A stretch of 64,000 bases of DNA from Klenkia brasiliensis (GCF_900100695.1 NZ_FNCF01000001.1:62001-126000), one strand, 5' to 3'. Shown: positions 37,226 to 48,366, counted from the first letter of the stretch. The notes: generated by a model from the sequence alone, not told the origin. A program made the numbers and translations.

Positions 37226-38209
37226 TCAGTCCGTCGCCGCGGTGTCGACGACCAGGGCCTCCCGGCGCTGCTTGAGCTCGTGCGGCAGCGCGAACACCAG
37301 CCGCTCCTCGGCCGCCTTCACCGTCTCCACGTCCGGGTAGCCACGCCGACCCAGCCAGTCCAGCAGCTCCGACACCAGCACCTCGGGAACCGACGCCCCG
37401 CTGGTCACCCCGACGGTCGACACGCCCTCGAGCCAGGCCTCGTCGACCTCGGCGGCGTAGTCGACCAGGTGCGCGTCGCGGGCCCCGGCCTCCAGGGCGA
37501 CCTCGACCAGCCGCACCGAGTTCGACGAGTTCGTCGAGCCGACCACCAGCACCAGGTCGCACTCGGCGGCCATCTGCTTGACGGCCTGCTGCCGGTTCTG
37601 CGTCGCGTAGCAGATGTCGTCGCTGGGGGGCGCCTGCAGACCCGGGAACCGGCCCTTGAGCTGGTCCACCGTCGCCAGCGTCTCGTCGACCGACAGCGTC
37701 GTCTGCGAGAGCCAGACGACCTTCTCGGGGTCGCGGACCTGGACGTTGGCCACGTCGTCGGCACCGTCGACGAGCTGGGTGCGCTCGGGCGCCTCGCCCA
37801 TCGTGCCCTCGACCTCCTCGTGCCCCCGGTGGCCGATCAGCAGGATGTCGTAGTCGTCGGCGGCGAAGCGCTTGGCCTCCTTGTGCACCTTGGTGACCAG
37901 GGGGCAGGTCGCGTCGATGGTGCGCAGCTGGCGTGCCGCGGCCTGCTCGTGCACCGCCGGGGAGACGCCGTGCGCGCTGAAGACCACCACCGCACCCTCG
38001 GGCACCTCGTCGGTCTCCTCGACGAAGACCGCACCGCGGCGCTCCAGGGTGGCGACCACGTGCTTGTTGTGCACGATCTGCTTCCGGACGTAGACCGGGG
38101 CGCCGTGGATCTCCAGGGCCTTCTCCACCGCGATGACCGCGCGGTCGACACCGGCGCAGTAGCCACGGGGGTCGGCGAGCAGGACGCGACCGCGCTGATC
38201 AGCAGGCAT
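37226..38209 (-). CDS. ispH: 4-hydroxy-3-methylbut-2-enyl diphosphate reductase
   Basis: Last enzyme of the MEP isoprenoid pathway, 327 residues. The three iron-sulfur cysteines lie in [12 protein letters not shown] (C18), [11 protein letters not shown] and [20 protein letters not shown] and SSNSVRLVE are substrate-site motifs. The ATG has both a GGAGG and a TACCGT hexamer 6 nt upstream. It is divergent from the lipid-droplet-type protein gene. Confidence 0.95.
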   Translation of the reverse strand: MPADQRGRVLLADPRGYCAGVDRAVIAVEKALEIHGAPVYVRKQIVHNKHVVATLERRGAVFVEETDEVPEGAVVVFSAHGVSPAVHEQAAARQLRTIDATCPLVTKVHKEAKRFAADDYDILLIGHRGHEEVEGTMGEAPERTQLVDGADDVANVQVRDPEKVVWLSQTTLSVDETLATVDQLKGRFPGLQAPPSDDICYATQNRQQAVKQMAAECDLVLVVGSTNSSNSVRLVEVALEAGARDAHLVDYAAEVDEAWLEGVSTVGVTSGASVPEVLVSELLDWLGRRGYPDVETVKAAEERLVFALPHELKQRREALVVDTAATD

Positions 38210-38269
38210 GCCTCCACGGTACGTGGGCCTGGGGGCGCGCCGCAGCGCTCACTGGGGCAGGCTTCCCCC

Positions 38270-39142
38270 ATGGCCCGTGAGATCCCCGAACCCGTCCGCG
38301 CCGTCGCCGGGCTGGCCGCCACGCTGCTGGACGAGGCCCGCAAGCTGCCCGAGACCCTGCCCGGCCTCCCCGTCCGCGCCGTCGGGCTGGCGATGCAGAC
38401 GGCGTTGAAGGTGCAGCAGGAGTACTCCGGGCTGGTCGCCCGCGGCGACGAGCTGCTCACCGGCCTGCGCGGGGACGACGAGCCGGGCCTGGCCACCTTC
38501 GACGACGACGAGGACGACCTGCCCCCGGCCGCGCCCGCCGCGACCGGCGGCCTGGGCTCGCGCACCTCCTCCTTCGACCGCGTCCCGGTCGACCCCGAGG
38601 ACGCCTTCGCCCCCGACGGCTACCTGGTCGAGGACGAACCCGTCGAGGACGAGCCCCTCGACGACGAGCCCGTCGAGGAGCCGGTGCTGGTGGTCGACGA
38701 GGCCGCCGCGGTCGGCGACGACGACCTCACCGACGAGACGCTGGCCACCGAGGAGCTGCTGGCCACCGGCCTGACCGCCGACCTCGGCGGGGCCGTGCTC
38801 ACCGACGCCGACGTCGCCACGCTGCCCGACGACCCCCAGGCCGACGAGATCACCGCCGCCGTCGACGAGCTCGCCGTCGGGATGAGCGACTCCGCCGCCG
38901 AGGACGACGCGGTCATCGCGGCGTCGGAGAAGGCGATCGACGCCGCCCACGAGGTCGCCGCCGAGGCGCCGGTCTCCGGCTACGAGGGCTTCACCATCGC
39001 CCAGCTGCGCGGTCGCCTCCGCGGTTACCAGCCGGTGACCGTGGACGAGCTGCTCGCCTGGGAGGAGGCGCACCAGGCCCGGCCGCCGTTCCTGACGCTG
39101 CTGCGCAACCGCAAGGAGAAGCTGGCCCGCGAGCAGGGCTGA
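38270..39142 (+). CDS. Lipid droplet-associated protein family, acidic insert
   Basis: Product of 290 residues. The N-terminal ~60 residues (VRAVAGLAATLLDEARKLPE and LPVRAVGLAMQTALKVQQEY) match a conserved actinobacterial family named for lipid-droplet association and found beside ispH. A long acidic region follows (EDEPVEDEPLDDEPVEE and similar). The C-terminus YEGFTIAQLRGRLRGYQPVT resembles a short helical binding domain ending in basic residues. CAGGCT lies 6 nt before the ATG. Confidence 0.75.
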   Translation: MAREIPEPVRAVAGLAATLLDEARKLPETLPGLPVRAVGLAMQTALKVQQEYSGLVARGDELLTGLRGDDEPGLATFDDDEDDLPPAAPAATGGLGSRTSSFDRVPVDPEDAFAPDGYLVEDEPVEDEPLDDEPVEEPVLVVDEAAAVGDDDLTDETLATEELLATGLTADLGGAVLTDADVATLPDDPQADEITAAVDELAVGMSDSAAEDDAVIAASEKAIDAAHEVAAEAPVSGYEGFTIAQLRGRLRGYQPVTVDELLAWEEAHQARPPFLTLLRNRKEKLAREQG

Positions 39143-39149
39143 GCGCCGG

Positions 39150-41225
39150 TCAGCAGACCAGCACCAGGTTGCCCTCGGTGAACGGGCAGTCCCCGCCGTC
39201 GGGGACACCCAGCACCTGGCGGTCGGCGGCCGGGAAGTCCGCGGTCGGTCCGGCGGCGAGCACCGGCGCCATGGCGTCGTGCCAGATCCGCGCGCCCTTG
39301 TCGCCGCCGTAGCCACCCACGCTCACGTTCCGGTCCGGGTTGAACACCATGACGCCGGCGGTGTACTCGGGTGTCGAGCCGACGAAGGCGACCGAGATGT
39401 TGCCCTGCGCGGTGCCGGTCTTGCCGGCGATGTCGTGGCCCGCGATCCGGGCCCGGCTCGCGGTGCCGATGTCGGACTCCACGTCGCCCCGCATGACCTG
39501 CGCCAGGGTGTGCGCCACCGGCGCGGGCAGCGCCCCGGCCGTGCAGTGGTCGCCGGTGTCCAGCGCCGAGCCGTCGGGCCCGGTCAGCGGTGACCCGTCG
39601 GCGGCCAGGACGGCGGTCACCGGCGTGGGGTCGCACCGGGTGCCGCCGGAGAACACCGTCGCGTAGGCGTCGGTGAGGTCCAGCGGGCTGGTCGCGTCGG
39701 GACCCAGGGTGAACGAGCCCTCCTCGCCGTCGATGATCTGCTGCGCGTCGTCGTCGGTGAGCGACGCCAGCCCGAGCTGCTGTGCCTCCCGGACCGGGCC
39801 CTCCACGCTGCCCAGGTGGTCCTCCAGGCCGACGAAGTACGTGTTGGACGACATCACCAGCGCGTCGGCCAGGTCGAGGGTCTCCGGGTAGTTCGGACTG
39901 GCGTTGGAGATGGTGTACGGCGCCCCGCGCGTGCCGCCGTTCTTCTTGTAGACCGTCGAGGTGTAGGGGCTCGACGTGGTCTGGGTGAACGACGCGGTGT
40001 AGCCGTGCTGCAGCGCGTAGGCCGCGGTGAACAGCTTGTACGTCGACCCCGACCCGCGGGCCGCCACGGTGGGCAGGTCGACCGACGTGCAGCCGGTGCC
40101 GGTGCAGCCGTAGGTGCGGTTGACGCTCAGGCCCAGCACGTGGCCGGTGCCCGGCTGCACCACGTCGTAGACCGCGGCCAGCTCGCTGTCCGGCGACACC
40201 ACCCCGGCGGTCGCGGCGTCGCCGCTGCGCTGCACGGTCGGGTCCAGCGTCGTGCGGACCACCAGGCCACCCTCGTCCAGCTGCTGGTCGGTCAGGCCGA
40301 GCGTGCCGGTGAGGTACCCCCTCAGGTAGCTGCAGAAGAAGCCGCCGACCAGCGCCTGCGCGCACCCCTGCGGTGGCGTCCCGCCCGGCACGGTCGCCAC
40401 CGGGGTCGCCAGGTCGGCGGCCAGGTCGGCGTCGGAGAGGTCGCCCAGGTCGTGCATCCGGTGCAGCACGACGTCGCGGCGGGCCTGCGCCACGTCGGGG
40501 TGCGCGATCGGGTCGTCGGCCGACGGGTTCTGCACCAGCCCGGCCAGCGTCGCCGCCTGCAGCGGGGTCAGCGCCGAGGCGTCGACGGAGAAGTAGGTGC
40601 GCGCCGCGGCCTGCACGCCGTAGGCGCCGTGGCCGAAGTACACGGTGTTCAGGTAGCGGGTGAGGATCTCGGTCTTGCTCAGCCGGGCGTCCACGGCCAG
40701 GGCGAGCCGTGCCTCGGTGAGCTTGCGGGCCAGCGTGTCGGCGGTGGCCTCCTGCTGCCCCTGGGTCGAGGTGGCGCGCTGCACCAGGGTCTGCTTGACC
40801 AGCTGCTGGGTGATCGTCGACCCGCCCTGCGCGGCGCCGCCGCTGGACACGTCGGTCACCAGCGCGCGCAGCGTGCCGATCGGGTCGACGCCGCCGTGGC
40901 TGTAGAAGCGGGAATCCTCGATGTCGACCAGCGCCGTCCCCATGACCGGGGCGACCTGGCCGGCGGTGACCGGCACCCGGTACTGGTCGTAGAAGTCGGT
41001 GACCAGCGACCCGTCGGCGGCCAGCACCGAGGTGATGCCCGGCAGGGGCGCGGTGGTGACCTCGTCGACGGCGGTGGTCGACACCGCGCCCTGGCTGTCG
41101 GCGGCGGCCCGGCCGGCCAGGTCGAGCCCGACCAGCCACGGCCCGGCCACCGCGGCGACGAGCACGCCGGCGACCACGACGGCTCCCAGAAGCTTCCCCA
41201 CGACCACCCAGCGCACGCACCGCAC
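39150..41225 (-). CDS. Class A penicillin-binding protein (transglycosylase/transpeptidase)
   Basis: Bifunctional peptidoglycan synthase of about 691 residues. A membrane anchor lies at ~10-30. The GT51 domain shows [32 protein letters not shown] and [15 protein letters not shown]. The transpeptidase has the catalytic serine in GSGSTYKLF, then SSN and KTGTAQ. A short Cys-containing tail ends the protein. GTG 41225 or 41216 could be the start. It diverges from xseA. Confidence 0.92.
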   Translation of the reverse strand: MRCVRWVVVGKLLGAVVVAGVLVAAVAGPWLVGLDLAGRAAADSQGAVSTTAVDEVTTAPLPGITSVLAADGSLVTDFYDQYRVPVTAGQVAPVMGTALVDIEDSRFYSHGGVDPIGTLRALVTDVSSGGAAQGGSTITQQLVKQTLVQRATSTQGQQEATADTLARKLTEARLALAVDARLSKTEILTRYLNTVYFGHGAYGVQAAARTYFSVDASALTPLQAATLAGLVQNPSADDPIAHPDVAQARRDVVLHRMHDLGDLSDADLAADLATPVATVPGGTPPQGCAQALVGGFFCSYLRGYLTGTLGLTDQQLDEGGLVVRTTLDPTVQRSGDAATAGVVSPDSELAAVYDVVQPGTGHVLGLSVNRTYGCTGTGCTSVDLPTVAARGSGSTYKLFTAAYALQHGYTASFTQTTSSPYTSTVYKKNGGTRGAPYTISNASPNYPETLDLADALVMSSNTYFVGLEDHLGSVEGPVREAQQLGLASLTDDDAQQIIDGEEGSFTLGPDATSPLDLTDAYATVFSGGTRCDPTPVTAVLAADGSPLTGPDGSALDTGDHCTAGALPAPVAHTLAQVMRGDVESDIGTASRARIAGHDIAGKTGTAQGNISVAFVGSTPEYTAGVMVFNPDRNVSVGGYGGDKGARIWHDAMAPVLAAGPTADFPAADRQVLGVPDGGDCPFTEGNLVLVC

Positions 41226-41290
41226 CCTGCCCCCGCCGCCTGGGCACCGGCTGGCAGCTCCCCGCACGAGCACCTGGCAGGCTCGCACCC

Positions 41291-42511
41291 GTGACCGCAC
41301 CGTCGTCCCCGGACCAGCCGTGGCCGGTGCGCACCGTGGCCCGCAAGGTCGCCGACTGGATCGGCCGCCTCGGCGAGGTGTGGGTCGAGGGCCAGGTCGC
41401 CCAGCTGTCCCGCCGGGGCTCGGCGACGGTGTTCCTCACCCTCCGCGACACCGCCGCCGACCTGTCGGTGCCGGTCACCTGCCCGCGGGACGTCGCCGAC
41501 CGGCCGGGCGCGGCGCTGACCGAGGGCGCGCGGGTCCTCGTCCGGGCCCGGCCCGACTACTACGTGGCGCGCGGGTCGTTCTCCCTGCGCGCGACCGAGA
41601 TCCGGGCGGTCGGGCTGGGCGAGCTGCTGGCCCGGATCGAGCGGATCCGCACGCTGCTGGCCGCCGAGGGCCTGTTCGACGCCCACCGCAAGCGGCCGCT
41701 GCCCTTCGCCCCCGCCGTCGTCGGGCTGGTCACCGGCAAGGGCAGCGCCGCCGAGCGCGACGTGCTGGTCACCGCGCGGCGGCGCTGGCCCGCCGTCCGC
41801 TTCGCCGTGCGGCACTGCGTCGTGCAGGGCCCCTCCGCCGCCGAGGAGGTCGTCGAGGCGCTGCAGCGGCTGGACCGGGACCCGGAGGTCGAGGTCATCG
41901 TGCTGGCCCGCGGCGGCGGCTCGGTCGAGGACCTGCTGCCCTTCTCCGACGAGGGCCTGGTCCGGGCCGTCGCCGCCTGCCGCACCCCGGTGGTCACCGG
42001 GGTCGGCCACGAGACCGACACCACCCTGGTCGACCACGCCGCCGACGTCCGGGCCGCCACGCCCACCGACGCCGCCCACCGGGTGGTGCCCGAGATCGGC
42101 GAGCAGCGCCGGCTGGTCGACGGGCTGCGCGCCCGCGCCCGCGCCCTGGTCACCGCCCGGGTCGAGCAGCAGGAACGCTGGCTGGAGTCGGTGCGCAGCC
42201 GCCCGTCCCTGGCCGAGCCCGAGCGGCTGCTGGCCGGCCGCGGGGAGGAGGTCGCCGCGCTGCGCACCCGGGCCACCCGCACGCTCACGCACCGGGTGGA
42301 CCTCGCCGTCCGCGACCTCGAGCACGCCCGCGCCCGCGTCGCCGCGCTGTCCCCCCAGGCCACCCTGGACCGCGGCTACGCCCTGGTGCAGACCGCCGAC
42401 GGTGCGCTGGTGCGCGCCCCCGACGAGGTCGCCGACGGGCAGTCCCTGCTGGTGCGGGTGGCCGGCGGTCGCATCCCCGTGCGCGTGGACCGGCAGGATG
42501 GTCAGCCGTGA
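41291..42511 (+). CDS. xseA: Exodeoxyribonuclease VII large subunit
   Basis: Product of 406 residues. The OB-fold domain ([20 protein letters not shown]) is followed by the catalytic core [36 protein letters not shown] and [20 protein letters not shown]. The enzyme degrades single-stranded DNA from both ends. CAGGCT lies 7 nt before the GTG start. It overlaps xseB by 4 nt. Confidence 0.95.
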   Translation: MTAPSSPDQPWPVRTVARKVADWIGRLGEVWVEGQVAQLSRRGSATVFLTLRDTAADLSVPVTCPRDVADRPGAALTEGARVLVRARPDYYVARGSFSLRATEIRAVGLGELLARIERIRTLLAAEGLFDAHRKRPLPFAPAVVGLVTGKGSAAERDVLVTARRRWPAVRFAVRHCVVQGPSAAEEVVEALQRLDRDPEVEVIVLARGGGSVEDLLPFSDEGLVRAVAACRTPVVTGVGHETDTTLVDHAADVRAATPTDAAHRVVPEIGEQRRLVDGLRARARALVTARVEQQERWLESVRSRPSLAEPERLLAGRGEEVAALRTRATRTLTHRVDLAVRDLEHARARVAALSPQATLDRGYALVQTADGALVRAPDEVADGQSLLVRVAGGRIPVRVDRQDGQP

Positions 42512-42720
42512 GCACCCCGGAGCCGGCCCCGACGCAGAGCTACGAGCAGGCCCGCGAGGAGCTGGCCGACGTCGTGCGCAAGCTGGAGGGCGGCGGGCTG
42601 ACGCTCGAGGAGTCCCTCGCGCTGTGGGAGCGCGGCGAGGAGCTCGCCGGGGTCTGCCAGCACTGGCTCGACGAGGCCCGCGAGCGGCTGCAGCAGGCGG
42701 CCCCCGCCGAGGAGCGCTGA
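42508..42720 (+). CDS. xseB: Exodeoxyribonuclease VII small subunit
   Basis: Product of 70 residues with the family pattern [20 protein letters not shown] and [16 protein letters not shown]. It binds several copies to the C-terminal helices of XseA. GTG 42508 overlaps the xseA stop. The gene ends 4 nt from the convergent DUF4245 gene. Confidence 0.93.
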   Translation: MSTPEPAPTQSYEQAREELADVVRKLEGGGLTLEESLALWERGEELAGVCQHWLDEARERLQQAAPAEER

Positions 42721-42724
42721 GCGG

Positions 42725-43342
42725 TCACCCCGCCTGGTAGGGCTGCACGGACGCCGCGAGGGTGCGCAGCTCGTCGTCGGTCGCCGACCCGGTGACGGCG
42801 ACCGTCGCACCGTCGGCCTCGAGCAGGTAGGCGGTCTCGCCCCGGGCGGTGGTCGTCTCCGTCCACTGCCGGCCGTCGATCTCCACCGGGGTGTCGCCCG
42901 ACCGGCCGTCCAGCACCCGGGCCAGGTCCTCGGCGCGGGGCTCGTCGCCGACCACGAAGCCGGCGTACTCCTCGCTCGGGGTGACGTACCCGATGGCCAG
43001 CGTCACCGGGTCGCCGGTCTCGGTGGCGTCGCCGGCGTCGGTGGAGATGCTGGTGGCCCGCCAGTCGTCGGGCAGGCCCTGCGGCACCAGCAGCGGGTAG
43101 CTCGCCCGGGCCGCCGCGAGCTGGGTGCCCGTGGTCGTCTCCACCGTGCGCACCGGGTCGACGTCGTTCTGCCGCAGCGCGGTCAGGCCGACCAGCGCGA
43201 GCACGATGACGGTCAGCGGGAGCAGCGACCGCACCATGTTGGCGGCGGTGAACTTCGCGGCCCGCTCCTGCGAGGAACTGGCGACCATCTGCGCCTCGAC
43301 GTCCTTCGAGCGCTCCTGACCCTGAGGTGCGGTGTCGGCCAT
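42725..43342 (-). CDS. DUF4245 membrane-anchored protein
   Basis: Product of 205 residues with one N-terminal membrane helix ([18 protein letters not shown]) and an extracytoplasmic DUF4245 domain starting [17 protein letters not shown]. The family lies between xseB and glpX in many actinobacteria; function unknown. GATCCT lies 6 nt upstream of the ATG on the minus strand. Confidence 0.85.
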   Translation of the reverse strand: MADTAPQGQERSKDVEAQMVASSSQERAAKFTAANMVRSLLPLTVIVLALVGLTALRQNDVDPVRTVETTTGTQLAAARASYPLLVPQGLPDDWRATSISTDAGDATETGDPVTLAIGYVTPSEEYAGFVVGDEPRAEDLARVLDGRSGDTPVEIDGRQWTETTTARGETAYLLEADGATVAVTGSATDDELRTLAASVQPYQAG

Positions 43343-43426
43343 GGACCTAGGATCGCAGCAGCGCTCCCCCATCCCGTCGACCGGCGGTGCACCGGCGGTC
43401 CGGCGGCCCCCCGAGGAGGTCCTCCG

Positions 43427-44482
43427 TTGTCCCTGCCCGTCCCCGACGGCCCGGTCCCGACCTACCACTCCGCCTTCCACGAGCAGACCCCTCCGACGGG
43501 CATCCGCCCCGACCGGAACCTCGCGCTGGAGCTGGTCCGGGTCACCGAGGCCGGGGCGATGGCAGCGGGCCGGTGGGTCGGCCGGGGTGACAAGAACGGC
43601 GGCGACGGCGCGGCGGTCGACGCCATGCGGGCGCTGATCCAGACCGTGAGCATGCGCGGCACCGTCGTCATCGGGGAGGGCGAGAAGGACGAGGCCCCGA
43701 TGCTGTTCAACGGCGAGGAGGTCGGCGACGGCACCGGCGCCGAGTGCGACGTCGCGGTCGACCCGGTCGACGGCACCACCCTGATGGCCAAGGGCATGCC
43801 CAACGCCGTCTCCGTGCTCGCGGTGGCCGACCGGGGCGCGATGTACGACCCGTCCGCGGTCTTCTACATGGACAAGATCGCCACCGGGCCCATCGCCGCC
43901 GACGTGGTCGACATCCGGCTGCCGGTGAAGGAGAACATCCGCCGGGTGGCCAAGGCGAAGAAGGCGTGGCCCGCCGACGTCACCGTGGTCATCCTGGACC
44001 GCCCGCGCCACCAGGCGCTGGCGCAGGAGGTCCGGGACGCCGGGGCGCGGATCAAGTTCATCACCGACGGCGACGTCGCCGGCGCGATCGCCGCGGCCCG
44101 CGAGGGCACCGGCGTGGACCTGCTGCTGGGCATCGGCGGCACGCCCGAGGGGATCATCACCGCCTGCGCGCTCAAGTGCATGGGTGGTGCACTCCAGGGC
44201 CGGCTGTGGCCCAAGGACGACGACGAGAAGCAGAAGGCCATCGACGCCGGCCACGACCTCGACCGGGTGCTGGACATCGACGACCTGGTCCGCGGCGACG
44301 TCTTCTTCGTCGCCACCGGCATCACCGACGGCGAGCTGCTGCGCGGCGTGCAGTACCGGGCCGGCGGGTGCACCACGCAGTCGCTGGTCATGCGTTCGCG
44401 GTCGGGCACGATCCGGGCCATCGAGAGCCTGCACTCGCTGGAGAAGCTGAACCAGTACTCCGCGGCCGGCTCCGACTACTGA
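43427..44482 (+). CDS. glpX: Class II fructose-1,6-bisphosphatase
   Basis: Gluconeogenic enzyme of 351 residues converting fructose 1,6-bisphosphate to fructose 6-phosphate. Metal-site motifs are [15 protein letters not shown] and [37 protein letters not shown] is conserved in GlpX. The TTG start at 43427 is supported by GAGGAGG about 8 nt upstream and by alignment of the N-terminus. A terminator follows. Confidence 0.94.
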   Translation: MSLPVPDGPVPTYHSAFHEQTPPTGIRPDRNLALELVRVTEAGAMAAGRWVGRGDKNGGDGAAVDAMRALIQTVSMRGTVVIGEGEKDEAPMLFNGEEVGDGTGAECDVAVDPVDGTTLMAKGMPNAVSVLAVADRGAMYDPSAVFYMDKIATGPIAADVVDIRLPVKENIRRVAKAKKAWPADVTVVILDRPRHQALAQEVRDAGARIKFITDGDVAGAIAAAREGTGVDLLLGIGGTPEGIITACALKCMGGALQGRLWPKDDDEKQKAIDAGHDLDRVLDIDDLVRGDVFFVATGITDGELLRGVQYRAGGCTTQSLVMRSRSGTIRAIESLHSLEKLNQYSAAGSDY

Positions 44483-44490
44483 CCTCCCGC

Positions 44491-44534
44491 ACGACGACGG
44501 CCGGGTCCCCCGCGGGGGGCCCGGCCGTCGTCGT
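44491..44534. terminator. Terminator between glpX and convergent gene
   Basis: Inverted repeat of ~20 bp (acgacgacggccggg pairing with cccggccgtcgtcgt, extended by C/G pairs) between glpX and the convergent gene ending at 44540. Confidence 0.85.
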
Positions 44535-44539
44535 GGTGG

Positions 44540-45136
44540 TCAGGAGGTGAAGCAGTCGAAGACCGTCGACTCCTCGGTCCACGGCACCCGGCCGCCGCAG
44601 CTCTCCGCGTACCGCTCGTACTCCGAGTCGACCGGCGACGACGCGTACAGGTCCAGGCACCCCTCGACCGAGCCGTCGAAGCAGTCCTGCGCGTAGCCGT
44701 CGAGCTCGGCGTCGTCGCCTAGCCCGTCGGGCGAGGTGGGCGTGCCCTCGATGATCGACCCGTACAGGCTGCCGTCCGAGGGCAGCGACGGCAGGGAGAT
44801 CGACGGCAGCGAGGGCAGCGGCGGGAGGCTGAGCGTGACCGTCGGCGGGGCGGCCACCGGCACGTCGTCGTCCCCTCCGCCGAGGAACACCACGAGCGCG
44901 ACGACCACCGCCGTCACCACGACGACGGCGCCGATGGCCAGCCCGATCACGGTGTTCTTGTTGTCCTTCTGCGGCGGGTGGCCCCAGGGCTGCTGACCGT
45001 AGGGCGGCTGACCGTACGGAGGCTGACCCCAGGGCGGCTGGCTCCACGGCTGCTGACCGTGGGGACCCTGCGGCCCGTACGGGTCGGCGCCCCAGGGCTG
45101 CTGCCCACCCGGGGGTGGGACGGGGGGCTGGGCCAT
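44540..45136 (-). CDS. Gln/Pro-rich membrane protein with C-terminal four-cysteine domain
   Basis: Product of 198 residues. The first ~55 are a Gln/Pro/Gly/Tyr low-complexity cytoplasmic tail ([17 protein letters not shown]); a membrane helix follows (TVIGLAIGAVVVVTAVVVAL), then a Pro/Ser/Leu linker and one copy of a domain starting DGLGDDAELDGYAQDCFDGS with cysteines spaced C-x7-C...C...C. The ATG overlaps the stop of a paralogous gene. Function unknown; the low-complexity tail resembles those of actinobacterial membrane proteins near secretion or kinase substrates. Confidence 0.75.
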   Translation of the reverse strand: MAQPPVPPPGGQQPWGADPYGPQGPHGQQPWSQPPWGQPPYGQPPYGQQPWGHPPQKDNKNTVIGLAIGAVVVVTAVVVALVVFLGGGDDDVPVAAPPTVTLSLPPLPSLPSISLPSLPSDGSLYGSIIEGTPTSPDGLGDDAELDGYAQDCFDGSVEGCLDLYASSPVDSEYERYAESCGGRVPWTEESTVFDCFTS

Positions 45137-46143
45137 CAGTCGAAGGCCGAGGTGCAGGGCGTGCCCGTACCGGTCGGCTGGCGGCCGGCGCACGAGTCGC
45201 CGTAGGCGTTGTAGGCCTCCAGGCCCTGGCCGAGCGACTGGAAGAACAGCGAGTCGCAGTCGTCCATGTTGCCGTCGTAGCAGCTCTGCGCCAGCTGGTT
45301 GAGGTTCGCGTCGGAGCCGAGCCCGTCGGGGGTCGCACCCGGCGGGGGCACGGGGCCGCCGCCGGAGCTGCCCCCGGAGCCGTCGCCGTAGAGCGAGTCG
45401 CACTCGCCGTAGGTCTCGTCGGTCCGCTGGCCGCAGGTCGAGCCGTACTCCTCGTAGTCCGACCCGACGTCGGAGGTCAGCCAGAGCTCGTCGCAGGCGG
45501 CCCAGTCCTCGGCGTAGCACCGGTCGGCGAGCTGGTCGAGGGAGGAGTCGTCGCCCAGGCCCGAGGGTGACTCGCCGGCCGGCACCGAGCCGCCGCCCCC
45601 GGAGGAGCTGGACGACGCACCCGAGGAGGTGGTGCGCGAGGCCGAGGTGGACTCACCCGCGGAGGTGCTGGTCGGGCTCGTGGTGGTGTCGCTGTTGCCC
45701 TTGTCCAGGAACAGCACGAGGCCCACCACGATCGCCGCGACGAGCACGACACCGCCGATGGCCAGGGCGATGACCTTGTTCTTGTTGCCCGACGGGGGCT
45801 GCCCGTAGGGCGGCTGGCCGTACTGGCCCGGCTGCCCGTACTGGCCCGGCTGTCCGTACTGCCCCGGCTGCCCGTACTGGCCCGGCTGCCCGTACTGGCC
45901 CTGCTGCCCGTACTGGTCCTGCCCGTAGGGCGGCTGGCCGTACTGGCCCTGTTGGCCGTAAGGCGGCTGCTGGCCGTACTGACCCTGCTGGCCGTAGGGG
46001 GGCTGCTGGCCGTAGGGCGGCTGCTGGCCGTGCTGACCCGACTGCCCCTGCTGGCCACCCCAGGGCTGCCCGGACTGGCCCGGCTGCTCGCCGCCGCCCC
46101 AGGGCTGCTGGCCGTCGTGGGGCGGGTTGGGGGGTTGGGACAT
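45136..46143 (-). CDS. YGQ-repeat membrane protein with two four-cysteine domains
   Basis: Product of 335 residues, paralogue of the following gene. Residues ~1-125 are [11 protein letters not shown] repeats, encoded partly by an 18-bp tandem repeat. A membrane helix ([20 protein letters not shown]) and a Ser/Thr/Gly linker follow, then two copies of the domain [25 protein letters not shown], the second starting [18 protein letters not shown]. Each copy has four cysteines and a Y-x-x-YGxxC core. The ATG has GAGGAG upstream and TACGAT as a likely -10. Function unknown. Confidence 0.75.
   Translation of the reverse strand: MSQPPNPPHDGQQPWGGGEQPGQSGQPWGGQQGQSGQHGQQPPYGQQPPYGQQGQYGQQPPYGQQGQYGQPPYGQDQYGQQGQYGQPGQYGQPGQYGQPGQYGQPGQYGQPPYGQPPSGNKNKVIALAIGGVVLVAAIVVGLVLFLDKGNSDTTTSPTSTSAGESTSASRTTSSGASSSSSGGGGSVPAGESPSGLGDDSSLDQLADRCYAEDWAACDELWLTSDVGSDYEEYGSTCGQRTDETYGECDSLYGDGSGGSSGGGPVPPPGATPDGLGSDANLNQLAQSCYDGNMDDCDSLFFQSLGQGLEAYNAYGDSCAGRQPTGTGTPCTSAFD
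45821..45910. repeat. 18-bp tandem repeat, five units
   Basis: Five consecutive 18-bp units of TACTGGCCCGGCTGCCCG with 0-3 mismatches, inside the membrane-protein gene on the minus strand. They encode GQYGQP-type hexapeptides. Related, less regular copies extend to about 46040. Copy number may vary by slippage. Confidence 0.85.
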
Positions 46144-46185
46144 GTTCTGGACTCCTCGGTTCCGGACCCTGGCGTGCGGATCGTA

Positions 46186-46197
46186 GGGACCGGTCCC
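46186..46197. promoter_or_regulatory. 12-bp palindrome GGGACCGGTCCC, second copy
   Basis: Perfect palindrome next to the TACGAT -10-like hexamer of the leftward YGQ-repeat gene. It is identical to the copy at 864-875. Candidate operator. Confidence 0.35.
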
Positions 46198-46315
46198 ACG
46201 CAGGGCCACCCTTCGTGATCCTCCGGTGACCTGGCCGGGCCGCGGCTGCCGGGCCGCCGGTGTCTAGGGTCTGCCTTGCGTCTCGCACGACAGTCGACAC
46301 CACCGGGAGAGCAGC

Positions 46316-47710
46316 GTGGCCACCGAGCAGGACTTCCGCATCGAGCACGACTCCATGGGCGAGGTCCGGGTGCCCGCGCACGCCAAGTGGCGGGCGCAGA
46401 CCCAGCGGGCCGTGGAGAACTTCCCGATCAGCGGCACGCCCATCGAGCGCGAGCTCATCGGCGCGCTGGCCGCCATCAAGGGTGCCGCGGCCACGGTCAA
46501 CGCCGAGCTCGGCGTGCTGGACGGCGACGTCGCGCAGGCCATCCACGCCGCCGCCCAGGAGGTCGCCCGGGGCGACTGGGACGAGCACTTCCCGATCGAC
46601 GTGTTCCAGACCGGGTCGGGCACCTCGTCGAACATGAACACCAACGAGGTCATCGCCACCCTGGCGTCGGACGCCTCCGGCCTGGCCGTGCACCCCAACG
46701 ACCACGTGAACGCGTCGCAGTCCTCCAACGACGTGTTCCCCTCGGCCATCCACATCGCCACCACGCGCGCCGTCGTCGCCGTCCTGGTGCCGGCCCTGGA
46801 GCACCTGGCCGCCAGCCTCGAGCGCAAGGCGACCGAGTTCGCCACCGTGGTCAAGAGCGGCCGCACCCACCTGATGGACGCCACCCCGGTCACCCTCGGG
46901 CAGGAGTTCGGCGGGTACGCCGCCGCGATCCGCTACGGCGTCGAGCGGCTGCAGGCCTCGCTCCCCCGCATCGGCGAGCTGCCCCTGGGCGGCACCGCGG
47001 TCGGCACCGGCATCAACACCCCGCCCGGGTTCGCCGCCACGATCATCGAGAAGCTCGCCGCGGACATGGAGCTGCCGCTCACCGAGGCACGCGACCACTT
47101 CGAGGCGCAGAGCTCCCGCGACGGCCTGGTCGAGGCCTCCGGCCAGCTCAAGACCATCGCGGTCGGCCTGGTCAAGATCTGCAACGACCTGCGCTGGATG
47201 GGCTCGGGCCCGCGCACCGGCCTCGGCGAGATCGCCCTCCCCGACCTGCAGCCGGGCTCGTCGATCATGCCCGGCAAGGTGAACCCGGTGCTGCCCGAGG
47301 CCGCCATCCAGGTCGCCGCCCAGGTCATCGGCAACGACGCCGCCGTCACCTTCGCCGGCACCACCGGCTCCTTCGAGCTCAACGTGACCCTGCCGCTGAT
47401 GGCGCGCAACGTGCTGGAGTCGATCCGGCTGCTGGCCAACGTGTCGCGGCTGCTGGCCGACCGCTGCGTCGACGGCATCACGGCCAACGAGGAGCAGTGC
47501 CGCACCTACGCCGAGAGCTCCCCCTCCATCGTCACGCCGCTGAACAAGTACATCGGCTACGAGGAGGCGGCGGTCGTGGCCAAGACCTCCCTCAAGGAGC
47601 GGAAGACGATCCGCCAGGTGGTCGTGGAGCGCGGCTTCGTGGCCCAGGGCAAGCTCACCGAGGCGCAGCTGGACGCCGCTCTCGACGTGCTGTCCATGAC
47701 CCACCCGTGA
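46316..47710 (+). CDS. fumC: Class II fumarate hydratase
   Basis: Product of 464 residues converting fumarate to malate. Motifs are [42 protein letters not shown] and the fumarase signature [12 protein letters not shown]. The GTG start has GGGAGAG upstream; TAGGGT at 46262-46267 is a probable -10 giving a ~45-nt leader. It overlaps the NeuD-like gene by 4 nt. Confidence 0.95.
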   Translation: MATEQDFRIEHDSMGEVRVPAHAKWRAQTQRAVENFPISGTPIERELIGALAAIKGAAATVNAELGVLDGDVAQAIHAAAQEVARGDWDEHFPIDVFQTGSGTSSNMNTNEVIATLASDASGLAVHPNDHVNASQSSNDVFPSAIHIATTRAVVAVLVPALEHLAASLERKATEFATVVKSGRTHLMDATPVTLGQEFGGYAAAIRYGVERLQASLPRIGELPLGGTAVGTGINTPPGFAATIIEKLAADMELPLTEARDHFEAQSSRDGLVEASGQLKTIAVGLVKICNDLRWMGSGPRTGLGEIALPDLQPGSSIMPGKVNPVLPEAAIQVAAQVIGNDAAVTFAGTTGSFELNVTLPLMARNVLESIRLLANVSRLLADRCVDGITANEEQCRTYAESSPSIVTPLNKYIGYEEAAVVAKTSLKERKTIRQVVVERGFVAQGKLTEAQLDAALDVLSMTHP

Positions 47711-48366
47711 CCACGACCCGTCTGGCCATCATCGGCGCCGGCGGGTTCGGGCGGGAGGTCCACGACGTCGTCGAGGCCATCGAGGACTCCGGTCGACCCG
47801 ACCGGTTGGTCGTCGTCGGCTTCCTCGCCGACGGCGACGGCGACGTGTCCCTCGTCGAGGAGCGGGGCGTGCCCTTCCTGGGCCCGGTCGCCGAGCTGGA
47901 GGGACTGCCGGACGACGTCGGCTACGTCGTGGCGATCGGCAGCGGAGCCGCCCGGCGCGCGATCGACACGTGGGCGTCCGGTCTGGGCCGGCCCGCGGTG
48001 ACCCTGGTGCACCCGGCGGCGTCGGTCGGCCGGCACCGCGTGGAGCTCGGCCCGGGCACCGTCGTGCTGAGCGGCGCCACGATCACCACGAACGTCCGCA
48101 CCGGGCGGTCGGCGCAGGTCCACGCCGGGGTGGTCGTGGGCCACGACGCCACGATCGGCGACTACGCCACCCTGTGCCCGAACGTCTCCGTGACGGGCAA
48201 CGTGACCGTGGGCGACGGGGCGTTCCTGGGCTCGGGCTGCTCGGTCGTCCCGGGGGTGACCATCGGTGCGAACGCGGTCGTGGGTGCCGGTGCCGCCGTC
48301 GTCTCCGACATCCCGGCCGACGCCCTGGCCCTCGGTGTCCCCGCCCGGGTGCGCCCCCCTCGCTGA
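47707..48366 (+). CDS. NeuD/PglD-like sugar O/N-acyltransferase
   Basis: Product of 219 residues. The N-terminal Rossmann-like part ([20 protein letters not shown]) binds the nucleotide sugar; the C-terminal left-handed beta-helix consists of hexapeptide repeats ([39 protein letters not shown]). Such enzymes acetylate UDP-amino sugars used in glycans. The GTG overlaps fumC by 4 nt. It begins a run of four glycan-type genes. Confidence 0.87.
   Translation: MTTTRLAIIGAGGFGREVHDVVEAIEDSGRPDRLVVVGFLADGDGDVSLVEERGVPFLGPVAELEGLPDDVGYVVAIGSGAARRAIDTWASGLGRPAVTLVHPAASVGRHRVELGPGTVVLSGATITTNVRTGRSAQVHAGVVVGHDATIGDYATLCPNVSVTGNVTVGDGAFLGSGCSVVPGVTIGANAVVGAGAAVVSDIPADALALGVPARVRPPR

Noticed and set aside
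45821-46040. Regular repeats considered as a CRISPR array
   Set aside because: Units are 18 bp, directly adjacent without spacers, and encode GQYGQP peptides in a real gene.
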